Below the pieces are notes generated by a model, which did not search any database, was not told the DNA's origin, and was given only the letters and a program-made list of their open reading frames with translations. The translations under genes and the position numbers were made by a program. DNA of 64,000 nucleotides from assembly GCA_947650285.1 (NCBI GenBank), contig CANTFL010000496.1, forward strand, positions 62,001 through 126,000, in the 5' to 3' direction. Each line of letters starts with the position of its first letter. Position 1 is the first letter of the stretch. Source of the DNA: Hyaloperonospora brassicae (lineage: Eukaryota > Oomycota > Peronosporomycetes > Peronosporales > Peronosporaceae). Below are positions 1 through 8,608 of the stretch, piece after piece.

Positions 1-1090
1 CATAAGTTGAAGAAATGGACGAACGTGAGTTCTGTAAACTTCAACGTATGTTTTCCCGTCCAGACCCCGGCTTTGGACGAACACATCGTCGGAGTAATTC
101 ATTGCAAAATTCCGCACCGGTATCAACAGATTTGTAGTATATCTGTTGAACGTTGCAGGGGCATTACTCAGCCCCTGTGGCATCACTGGTCACTCCCAAA
201 GCATACCGCTGTGGGCGCTCACTGCCGTGTACGGGATGTCCCGATCACGCATGAGGATCTGATACGAATCCATCCATCAGATCCATGGACGAAAAGATGG
301 TACTCTTTGACATACCAACAATGATCACGTATTTCCTCGGTATCGTCGTCTGAGCCGGTACCGTTGCAGCATTCAATTTGTTGAATTCGTGCACTATCCG
401 CCATCCTCCTGTGGCCTTTCTCACACGGAAGGTCAAAGAACTGTTAGGGGAAGTTGATAATCCCTCACATGGCCTGCTGCTAAGCGATCGGCAAAGAACT
501 TGTCGATCGCTAGTACTTGTTCACGAGGCAGTGGCCACTGCTTCATGGCACAGTACTTCGAGCCCGGTCTGAGCTCGATCTCGTGTCGAGTGCTTTTGTC
601 CTTAGGCAACTCGCACGGTACGGATTCTGGAAACACATCCTTAAATTTGATCAAATCCTTATACAAAGGATTTGCCTGAAGCGACTTCCAGGATTAAGAT
701 TCACATCTATCAATCCGAGTCTTATTATCGATGACAGTTTCGTCCATCGATGAACTGCTGAGAACCCTCTCGGTCTCAGAAAATGCCGTTGCCGGTCGAA
801 TATCGGTAACGTACTCGTCATCCGCGACGAGTACACAAATTTGCTTGACTTTGCCACTACGCAGATCACGCAAGAACCGTTACGGATCTAGCGTTGGCAA
901 TTTGGTTCTCTCCGAAGTTAACTTCGGAGGTATAACCAGATCAAGCGTGTAAGCACCTACGCTTGATCCGTCATCCACCAGGACATTCACTGTCTCAATT
1001 ACTTCATAGAAAGTCACATTTACAGGATTTAGAAGAGCTTTCTCCACAATGTAGTGAATATCTACATTGTGTTGTTGTACAGTCATACTA
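1..1090 (-). pseudogene. Gypsy reverse transcriptase, decayed, cut by window edge
   Basis: The minus strand encodes pieces of a Ty3/gypsy RT and the linker before it. At 433-666 is the region before the RT fingers (PLPREQ... followed by an R-D-Y-Q stretch). At 245-436 is W-R-I-V-H-E-F-N-K-L-N-A-A-T, the RT finger motif, followed by D-L-M-D-G-F, motif A. At 85-96 the catalytic box reads Y-S-D-D, where the family usually has Y/F-F-D-D. The frame changes several times. The thumb and RNase H would lie left of base 1. In the living element this enzyme copies retrotransposon RNA to DNA in the cytoplasmic particle. Confidence 0.8.
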
Positions 1091-1358
1091 ACGACAGTAC
1101 CGCGAATGGGGCTATCGCACTAACTCTCAGTACACCCACATATGTTTGGGTGGTCTAAGATGTTCTTCAGATTGTCATCTAATGAACAAGCAACAGACAT
1201 TGATAGAGATTAATGCCGCCAGCTCAACCTTGGCTCGTATTTCCTGAGCCTAGGTAATCCTAGGATGACATCAAACTCGTCATCCATGTCGAGTACGATG
1301 AAGTCATCATCATACTGCTCATCTTTTTACGTGTAGTGAATTCCGACTACAAGTTTCT

Positions 1359-1604
1359 TCACCGTGACCGATCGCCTGTCGCAAGCCGCACCGTTATTCT
1401 CGTTGGAGGGATCTTCCTCTCCACGAAGTTGATACTCCCAGCCTCTAGTGACTGGCGGCGAACAGAGTTGTTCAACGCCCCATAGTCAACTAGGCCGCGA
1501 AGTGACAAGTCTTTTGTCACTTCCAATGTCAAGATGATGAGGTACACCTCATAACTAGGTGCACAGACACACAGTGACTGTGTGTCGGGAGCAACCTTCG
1601 CCAA
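1359..1604 (-). pseudogene. Gypsy aspartic protease, decayed
   Basis: An 81-codon minus-strand open frame contains L-V-D-Y-G-A-L-N-N-S-V-R-R-Q-S-L, the retropepsin active-site region. The D-S/T-G triad is changed at the middle residue (D-Y-G), but the R-R-Q-S-L block typical of these elements is kept. Upstream on the minus strand lies gag and downstream lies RT, the expected order. The protease would cut the polyprotein. There is no complete frame around it. Confidence 0.65.
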
Positions 1605-1829
1605 GAGATTTGCAAATTCTTTCGATGTTGCTGGATCAGTAGGGTGCTCCGCCCTTACTGACCCCGAACAATTTGATGGCCCGCTTCGCTATTGCGGCTG
1701 GGCAACAGTATCAAACCCTCGTCGTCCAGTTTTTCAAACTGGTGGACGGTTACTGCGCTCAGCACCTCGTGGTGCTGAGCGTGGGATACTGACGTCGTTT
1801 GCATATTGTCCCAGCTGATGATATAAATG

Positions 1830-2610
1830 GCATCTCACCACTCAATTGTCATTCACAGGGCGAGGTTTCTTGCCCTCAACATGACAGAGGTTCATTGATT
1901 CTGGGTCTACGACTGCTGATCGTCTTTTTGTACGATAGGGTGTAAAGTAGTGTGAGCCTGTATCACACTAAAGTCTTCCTGCTCCGCAGCGTAGATCGCT
2001 TCAGAGAGCGTCTTTAGCTCCCCGAGAAACAGGTGGTCCCTGACAGGACAATCTGCAAGACCTTCAATAAAAAATTGTGATCTTCACAACTTCACTCACA
2101 GGGTTCAGTACCATGCAACTTGCAAGGTAGCGTGCATGCTGAGTAAAAGCGTGAACCTTACATTTACCCTATTTGATCTCAAGGAACTTAGATAGATTCC
2201 TGTATCTCTGCCCTAAGCGGCTCAATTGTCTTGCTGTGCAAGGTCTCAAAGCTGTCGAACGATCCAAACTCGTTTAGGTCGTGTAACTTGAGATCCAAGG
2301 CCCAATTTCTGGCGTCCCCTGCGAAGTATGACTGGGAGCAAATGCGACTTGCATTCGCTCATCGTCAATGCGAGGTGACTAGATGGCGCCGTCGACTTCG
2401 ACGAACTATCTTAATAGGAAGTCGTTCCCGACTCCGTGATACTCGACGATCTCTAGCTTAAGAGACTCCTGTCGACGCTCACACGTCGAGCTTGCGGACT
2501 GGGACTAATGCTGTCTCAGTTCTTCCTTCGGCTGGTGATCTTGTTGTTGCAACAAGGTCACCCGCGCTCTCGACGCGTCACGTTCTCGCTGCAAAAACTT
2601 GCTAATGACG
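1830..2610 (-). pseudogene. Gypsy gag, decayed
   Basis: On the minus strand from about 2610 down, all three frames carry pieces of a retrotransposon gag: an N-terminal coiled stretch rich in Q and E, then E-S-L-K-L-E-I-V-E-Y-H-G-V-G-N-D-F-L-L-R, which is the start of the capsid-like Retrotrans_gag domain. Then comes I-D-D-E-R-M-Q-V-A-F-A and L-D-L-K-L-H-D-L-N-E-F-G-S. Stops and frameshifts occur every few dozen codons. It sits directly inside the LTR. It is recognised by pattern from gypsy gag proteins; plus-strand open frames here are shadows. Confidence 0.6.
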
Positions 2611-2800
2611 GAATACTGCTGGTCTCTATCGCTTGTGGTTAGCATGGCCCAGATAGCTTTCTCAATAACGGTCGAACTCATTAGTTCGATCGCATTCTAT
2701 TCGACATCATCCGTAAAATCTGTAGCCTTAGACTTTATCCAACATGATCATGTTGAGCGATACTACTGTGGTCCTTGGACGGACTACAAAGTGTACTATA

Positions 2801-3250
2801 TGTAACGGGGCACCGACAAGTACGTACTGGACTGCCAGTACGGAGTTTGCCCTTCACTGACAACAGTGAAGGTCAGTGCCCAGCTAGGTGTAGAACTACA
2901 CAGAGGAAGGAAATGGATAAGGTAAAGACTCTAGTCGTGGTAAAAGTAAAACTGTTATTAAATATAATAAGTCCTATAACTCTTGTGTCTCTGTTTGTCC
3001 TGACTTAATTGTACTAATATAACTAAACGTATGATGAAGTCTACTCACCACCCATTGCGTGCGTCTAGCAGCGATTGGTGGGTCGATATCATCACGATAT
3101 CAACAAATGAGTACACCTTTCGGTCATCGAAACAACATCACCATACTTGTGCTATTGTTGAAAGGATATTCAACGTAATATTCAAGGTAATATTCTTTAT
3201 TGTCAAGTTCTTCTTAATGGCAATTTCATGTAACGGGCTACCCCGTTACA
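2801..3250 (-). repeat. G1 5' LTR (450 bp, minus orientation)
   Basis: The ends are TGTAACGGGG and CCCCGTTACA, a 10-bp perfect terminal inverted repeat. Orientation is fixed by the copy at 7181-7630, which follows a polypurine tract. I count about 10 differences in 450 positions from that copy. The outer end (3229-3250) is itself a perfect 9-bp stem with a 4-base loop. The outside flank starts with CTTTC (complement GAAAG), the target-site duplication. Confidence 0.95.
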
Positions 3251-3496
3251 CTTTCCGTGATTCCAACGTGGCGTAAGGCTTCTGACCACCTGTATCACAG
3301 GAAGCACATGTATGTATTCTGATCCGCGTCCTGAAGGTAGCTTCGAAGAGCTGGCGTGAATATAACCCTGGCACATACGTTCATGTGAGAGCGACCATTT
3401 CCAATGGTGCCTGCGTGCGACGTGGTGCAGCGTCAGATACCCAGATAAAGCTCGAGAGAACTTTGTCAAGAAGGTGTGAATCATGTAGCACGACCT
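3251..3496 (-). repeat. Duplicated flank A of the G1 insertion
   Basis: These 246 bp are the reverse complement of 24408-24653, with scattered substitutions and equal length. In both places the segment abuts a G1-family LTR through the 5-bp sequence GAAAG. Homology stops sharply at 3496/3497, where the plus-strand gypsy RNase H begins. An open frame crosses the segment and the LTR in both copies (3203-3559 minus, 24369-24701 plus), but its product matches nothing I know and it runs into the LTR, so I do not call a gene. Confidence 0.85.
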
Positions 3497-4030
3497 GCCG
3501 ATTTTCGAACACGACAGACTACGCCTTGTGGTATGTGTCGCCAGGGGTTTTGTAATCAACTGTTAGTGAATGCGATTTATTAGAAGATGATGCTCTCTGC
3601 GCTATCACCTACTAATCAATCGAGTCAGCTGCAAGCAAGTGATCGCAATTAATCTGTGCATACTAAGAAATTAGTTCCCATGAAATACGCACTGACTAAG
3701 ATTCCCATCTATCTCTTATGAGATATAAAATTCATCGTCTATTCGGACCATGCGTCACTACGAACTTCCTTAGACCGTCCACACCTCTAGCAAATATATG
3801 GGAGGATGCTGTCGTTCTTCGCGGAGTACAACTTCTCCATCCTGTATAAACCAGGACGACTGAACGTCGTCGCTGATGCGCTATCGCGCCGACCCAAAGT
3901 CGAGCCGGGCGCGCAACCTAACAGCGCGGGCAAGCCCACTGTTGCGACACTTACAGTCAGTGTCCCGTCGTCAACATTACTGGATGACGTGAGAAAGGCC
4001 TACAAAGACGATAAAAATATTCTTTGCTAG
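3497..4030 (+). pseudogene. Gypsy RNase H (G1 right half), decayed
   Basis: RNase H coding starts immediately after flank A. L-V-V-C-V-A-R-G-F is a worn version of the domain start (family: V-V-C-D-A-S). Then come K-Y-A-L-T-K-I-P-I-Y-L-L and S-D-H-A-S-L-R. The end is well preserved at 3806-4030: L-S-F-F-A-E-Y-N-F then Y-K-P-G-R-L-N-V-V-A-D-A-L-S-R-R-P, the classic end of the gypsy RNase H. RNase H removes the RNA strand during reverse transcription. RT does not precede it on this strand; it lies inverted at 1-1090. Confidence 0.85.
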
Positions 4031-5590
4031 ATGGATCATCTGGTGGATGCAACTAGAAAATCGTTGAAATATTTAACATCTTTGTACCGTTTCTCATCAG
4101 ATAAGTACACAACACGCAACGGGTCGCTATTCTATACAGCCGTTGCCGGAGACACGCCTCTTGTCGTCGTCCCCCCATTATAGTTTGCGATAGCGCATCC
4201 TAAATAAGTGTCACGATGCCCCAAAGGTGGTAATCGTGGTCGAGAAACGACTTATCTTATGGTATGTCGTGACTTTCTCTGACCCCGCCAGTATCATTTT
4301 TTGTGCAGGTAAATTCGAGCTTGCGAGGTTTGTCAAGATATGAAGCCTTGTCCTTTTTCCGTGCACCCTTACAACCTTTACATATCTCGTCGAAGTGCTG
4401 GTAGTCCGTTTACATGGACTTCGTCTTTGGGTTCCCCGATGACGACCGCAAGTTTGATGGTATTCTTGTGTTCGTGGACAGATTCAGCATAATGAGCGCA
4501 TCTTGCTGCTGTCCCCGATTCGACCACGAAACAAGGCTGTGCTCTTGTCTTTATCAGTACATAACCTTGACTTCACGGGATTCCCCGTAAACTTGTGTCC
4601 GAACGTGACTCTTGGTTCACGGAGGAGTTATATCAATCCAAGTTCCGCGCTTTGGGAACAAAATTTAAAATGTCCGCCTCTGTCGATCCTAAAACGGATT
4701 GTCAGTCTGAACGCGCAAACCGTGTCCTCAAAGAAGTACTTCGGGATAACGTCCACTCTTTTTTCGAGTTTAAGTGAGTTCTTGCCGATTGTTGAATTCG
4801 CCAGTAACACCTCCGTGCATGCTACCACGACGCATACACCGTTCTACGTGAATGGGTTACGCAACCCATGTACTTCTGCCCTAATACAGTGTGATTATGG
4901 GTTAAGGGTGGGAGGGAATCGCTAGAGCAAAATACGTTTAGGCTCTTACTCATTACGCATCATCGCACGCGCCGATACGTTTGATGCCAATATTGATAAT
5001 ATCGACTTTGACGAAGTCAACCGTAGCTGTAGCAATTCCGCTGCTGCTACATCAGACACTGGTGCGGTTGTGTAAAATGCAGCATTGTCAACGATTATGC
5101 CAGAGACGAAGTGAGAACCCTTGCTGAAAAAAGAGAATGATTACTTAGCAGTGCGCACGAAGCTCACCGGAACACACAACAACGAGTCAGTACACAACTT
5201 GCTGCTAGTTCAAGAAGCGGTTGTGTGTTTAGTTCACGACTATATCGCCAATTCGTTGGACCGCAAGAAATGGAATGCATATAAGAATCGGAGAGCAAAT
5301 GTTCTTTTATTTAAGGTTAACGACCTGTTACTACTATCTACGGAATACTTTCCTGGAATTGTAGTCACGAATACCGACAGTAGTAAAATACTGCCGTAAT
5401 ACATTGGTCCCTTTCGTGTATTGCACCGACAAGGCAACGTATATACTATTGAGTTGCCTAGCAGGATGCGCACGCATACTATGATTTATGTTGGCCGTCT
5501 CCGCCCGTCTTATCAGAACGTGGCTTCTGTCGAACGAATACAGCCGGCATGCTCGATCATCGTTCGCATATTCTTGTGACCAAAGACCAA
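4031..5590 (+). pseudogene. Gypsy integrase (G1), decayed
   Basis: Order of recognisable parts: the zinc-binding end R-A-C-E-V-C-Q-D-M-K-P (about 4320-4350), then M-D-F-V-F-G-F-P with the first catalytic Asp (about 4410). Next is S-E-R-D-S-W-F and K-T-D-C-Q-S-E-R-A-N-R-V-L with the second Asp and the Glu (4595-4777). Then comes E-F-A-S-N-T-S-V-H-A-T-T-T-H-T-P-F-Y-V-N (about 4790-4860). At 5400-5500 a GPF-type C-terminal module reads Y-I-G-P-F-R-V-L-H-R-Q-G-N-V-Y-T-I and ends Y-V-G-R-L-R-P. At least four frameshifts and several stops separate these blocks. Confidence 0.85.
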
Positions 5591-5859
5591 ACTCTCATGT
5601 TGATCTTCCCGTAATGCTCTCTTGCTACAAGCTACCTCTAGATCGTCGCGCAAGTGACGAGTCCCTCGTTCGTTTTAAGCTAAGAGAACTCGAATCCGAT
5701 CGGTCTTTCTCCCAGTTGGCACGGAGACGTCGCACGGTCGACCACAAGTCGTGTCGATGATCGTGGTTGTGATCGACGTACTCCCTCAACTCGGTCCGGC
5801 AACGCTCATGGTTACCTAAAACCTCATACAGGCCTAGCAGCTGAGCCGGACCTTGTCTT

Positions 5860-6075
5860 TTCACCACTACCGATGCATCTGGTGGATTCTTATGGTAGTC
5901 GACGCTTTCACGTGGGGTGTCTCTAAAGCCACCGCGTGAAGAAAAGGGAGCAGAACAGTTACCATGCCCGCTGGCGTAGGTATCCACTATCATATGACAG
6001 ATGGGAACCTCAATTCCAGCTGATGAATGATGTTAATGTTCTCGTCTGCCGGTTCGACGGTACCCATCCGATTGA
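5860..6075 (+). pseudogene. Chromodomain at the integrase C-terminus (G1)
   Basis: The plus strand reads H-L-V-D-S-Y-G-S-R-R-F-H-V near 5878. After a short gap it gives Y-H-A-R-W-R-R-Y-P-L-S-Y-D-R-W-E-P-Q-F-Q-L (about 5957-6019), followed by D-V-N-V-L-V-C-R-F-D. This is the chromodomain signature Y-x-V-x-W-x-G-Y-P-x-S-x-D-x-W-E-P, with the usual Gly replaced by Arg. In chromoviral gypsy elements this domain directs integration to modified chromatin. Confidence 0.8.
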
Positions 6076-6593
6076 TCATCGGGCCCATCAGTAAAAACGC
6101 GCTTTTAGCGCTTGTAGACGGATTGAACGTTTGCAATTGCGTTCCGCATCTCAGACGAGATGTGTGCCGTTCCCCAGGGCGGACTAAGGGAATGCACGTC
6201 CCTATGTGCACGTTATGAGTTGTCAACCCAACTCGCACAAGGGTCACATCATGTGAGGCAAGGGATGCCTGCCTCACACGAAAAACGATGCAGCCGGTAC
6301 CTTGCACCGGTCGGCGTTCGCTTCTAAAATTTGATGCGTACTGCTTCAAATGTTTGTAGCTATCCTTCTCGTCCAAAGTTCTTGACGTGTTGGACGGACG
6401 CGATCCAAGCCACCAAAAGCGAGGCCTTGTCACGCCCTTAGGTAATATTGTACCATCGATGCTTATAGATAGAATCGAGATAAAACCCTTCTCTAGCGCA
6501 AACGTTCTTCGCGCTGGAACTTAAACCATAAAGATCATTCGCATCGAAAAATGGAATATGATGGTGTTGGCTTGTCTCGGGGGGGGGGGTAAG

Positions 6594-7046
6594 CTATTGA
6601 GGAGATTGTTCGAGCAATCGCCAGGGCTTCATCTCATCCCGCTTCAACGTGGTACTTTCGACAAGAAGGCTTGCCCCATCGTCAACGCATTCGTTGGAAG
6701 AAGCACGACACAACCATTGTGATAGGTAACCATATTCATCACCAAATTCATCATCGTTGCCGAAAAGACTGTGACGAATGTCTCGAGTCTGTTTTTTCGG
6801 CAGATCTCGTGATGGACGAGTAACCGCTTGTAAGCGCGAGTCCTCAATAGACTCTCCCGAGTCAGACTCATTTGGCATGCCAGAGTAGCTGACATTTAAC
6901 TCGGGGTCCCTGTGTGCATGTGGTGCGATGCCACATGCGGCTGCACCAACACTTGCTGCAGGCAGAGAACAAGCAGCAGACGACGAATCGTCTGCCGCAG
7001 AGGCTGGCATGGTAGCAGACTGTGTCGACTTTCGAATTCCCCACAT
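6594..7046 (-). CDS. Hypothetical antisense open frame in the 3' region of G1
   Basis: A 150-codon minus-strand frame opens with ATG at 7046, about 135 bp inside the 3' LTR, antisense to the element. I do not recognise the product. It is Ala/Ser-rich at the start (residues 5-40), then acidic, with S-D-S-G-E-S-I-E-D-S and G-N-D-D-E-F-G-D-E. The stretch 6076-7165 has no readable plus-strand coding beyond the chromodomain. Its position matches that of the antisense frame in G2, but I see no clear sequence similarity. It may be chance; an 11-base G run (6579-6589) lies just beyond its end. Confidence 0.3.
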   Translation of the reverse strand: MWGIRKSTQSATMPASAADDSSSAACSLPAASVGAAACGIAPHAHRDPELNVSYSGMPNESDSGESIEDSRLQAVTRPSRDLPKKQTRDIRHSLFGNDDEFGDEYGYLSQWLCRASSNECVDDGASLLVESTTLKRDEMKPWRLLEQSPQ

Positions 7047-7166
7047 AGAAATGTTAAGTATGCGAGGCAATGTCAGAATGAACGAATCTGACCAATTAGT
7101 GCTTCCGTCCCGTTGGAATCCAACAAATGGCCACCAACTTTCATAGTCACATGGTGACTATCAGTT

Positions 7167-7180
7167 AAAGGGGGAGGTGA
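7167..7180 (+). promoter_or_regulatory. Polypurine tract of G1
   Basis: AAAGGGGGAGGTGA lies directly before the LTR start at 7181. A purine run at this place primes plus-strand DNA synthesis in LTR retrotransposons. It fixes the orientation of this LTR as plus, and so of the 2801-3250 copy as minus. Confidence 0.8.
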
Positions 7181-7630
7181 TGTACCGAGGTAGCTCGTTA
7201 CATGAAATTGCCATTAAGAAGAGCTTGACAATATAGAATAATACCTTGAATATTACGTTGAATATCCTTTCAACAATAGCACAAGTATGATGATGTTGTT
7301 TCGATGACCGAAAGGTGTACTCATTTGTTGATATCGTGATGATATCGACCCACCAATCGCTGCTAGACGCACGCAATGGGTGGTGAGTAGACTTCATCAT
7401 ACGTTTAGTTATATTAGTACAATTAAGTCAGGACAAACAGAGACACAAGAGTTATAGGACTTATTATATTTAATAACAGTTTTACTTTTACCACGACTAG
7501 AGTCTTTACCTTATCCATTTCCTTCCTCTGTGTAGTTCTACACCTAGCTGGGCACTGACCTTCACTGTTGTCAGTGAAGGGCATACTCCGTACTGGCAGT
7601 CCAGTACGTACTTGTCGGTGACCCGTTATA
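7181..7630 (+). repeat. G1 3' LTR (450 bp, plus orientation)
   Basis: Starts TGTACCGAGG and ends ACCCGTTATA; both ends have decayed from the TGTAACGGGG/CCCCGTTACA seen at 2801-3250. It is followed by GAAAG (7631-7635), the complement of the bases outside the other LTR. Perfect stem-loops lie at 7330-7346, 7530-7543, 7559-7580 and 7589-7608. Confidence 0.93.
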
Positions 7631-7836
7631 GAAAGGCGTTACGCTGTGTGATCATGATGTATAATACTCATTGGAATTAATGGAAGGCTTCACCAAGACC
7701 ACAATCCGAGATGGAAAGGTTCACCAACTTCACAAGGCGAGGTGGAAGGATCCACTAATATCACAACCCGAGATAGGAGGGTTCACCAACGTCACAAGTC
7801 GAGGTGGAATGCTCCACTAAGATAACAAACCGAGAC
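7631..7836 (+). repeat. Duplicated flank B with a 31-bp minisatellite (5 units)
   Basis: GAAAG plus about 45 bp matches the flank after the solo LTR at 25092. Five tandem 31-bp units follow at 7682-7712, 7713-7743, 7744-7774, 7775-7805 and 7806-7836. Each has the core GGAAGG-TTCACCAA-TCACAA-CGAG. The corresponding place at 25143-25220 has two full units and a partial one. From 7837 to 7966 I see nothing. Confidence 0.85.
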
Positions 7837-7966
7837 ACCTTTCAACTATGAGATTGTGAATCGCCCATGAGCTCGTGTCAATCCACCCCCACCCCCAAAA
7901 CATCACAAAACAAGAGCATGTGTATATGGATCGACAGGTCAAACGCGTTGCGTGTCAAAGGTCTTG

Positions 7967-8500
7967 TGTAGCGGAGCTACACAGCTCCTTAAGTCAGAGG
8001 AAGACTTCAACGCTCAATGAGCAACTTAAGGTTCAGAGAAACCGGCTCAAAGAGTCAACAGCTCAAAGAGCTAAGGCTTGGTTCAAAGAACCCGACTCAA
8101 AGAGTCAACAAGCTCAGAGAGCTTACGGTCCCTGTTCCAGGGGGACCAAACGACTTTCTTAGAATCAAACGCACAGAGTGCACAAGGAGTAGCTGCCTTA
8201 ACAAGGCGGTGCTACCTCCTTAACGATCACAAGACGCCTCACAGAGGCACGTGTCTATCGGATCAAAATGGGGACTGAATTTTATTTCTTCTTTTAACCC
8301 AAAAGAACACTTAGAACAAAGTAATTAAGCTACTCGCTAATGTCCTGAAGAATCCTCACAAATGATCTCGAAATCAATGGTTGACAGACATCAGTCTTCA
8401 ACAATTGACACAGTGTTCTAATATTACTTTAAGGGGATCCCATCCCTAGTGTGCACCACACCTATTGTCGACTACCAGTCGACGTATAACCCCGTTTTAC
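7967..8500 (-). repeat. G2 3' LTR
   Basis: Matches 15291-15822 along its whole length with indels and substitutions. It starts with the short palindrome TGTAGC-GGA-GCTACA at 7967 and ends near CCCCGTTTTAC (8490-8500), a worn CCCCGTTACA. A perfect 7-bp stem, GTCGACT-ACC-AGTCGAC, lies near the inner end. The inner junction is blurred by a few bases. Confidence 0.9.
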
Positions 8501-8608
8501 CGTCCACCATCAGACTGACGCTACCGCAAAACGTCAATCGAATTCTATATTTGAATAAAACGGCGTGTGTACACTTCAACCTTCACGGTCTGTAAACAAC
8601 AAAACAAC

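Larger units (their letters stand above)
1..3250 (-). mobile_element. Ty3/gypsy element G1, inverted 5' half (LTR-gag-PR-RT)
   Basis: Reading the minus strand from 3250 downward gives an LTR, then gag, protease and reverse transcriptase in the normal Ty3/gypsy order, running off the left edge. Just inside the LTR (2800 downward) lies TATAGTACACTTTGTAGTC, a candidate primer-binding site; it resembles CTTGGTAGCACTTGTAGTC at the same place in element G2. I cannot name the tRNA. The coding part is broken by many stops and frameshifts, so this copy is dead. Its other half (RNase H onward) seems to lie on the opposite strand at 3497-7630. Confidence 0.85.

Noticed and set aside
3203..3559. 118-codon frame similar in two places (also 24369-24701)
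   Set aside because: Similarity reflects duplicated DNA, the frame runs into an LTR, and a second frame in the same DNA is equally open. No evidence of selection on protein.
5625..6433. Minus-strand frames opposite the G1 chromodomain
   Set aside because: No ATG near their starts, phases do not agree with each other, and the sense strand there carries real chromodomain coding.
6579..6589. 11-G run as a second polypurine tract (another at 45153-45163)
   Set aside because: No LTR begins after either run; the true tract of G1 is at 7167-7180.
7682..7836. CRISPR-like regular repeats
   Set aside because: Units are contiguous 31-bp tandem repeats with no spacers, in a eukaryotic genome.
8017..8278. 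Overlapping plus-strand open frames at 7875-8278, repeated at 15280-15600
   Set aside because: They lie inside the G2 LTRs and reflect the LTR sequence, not genes.
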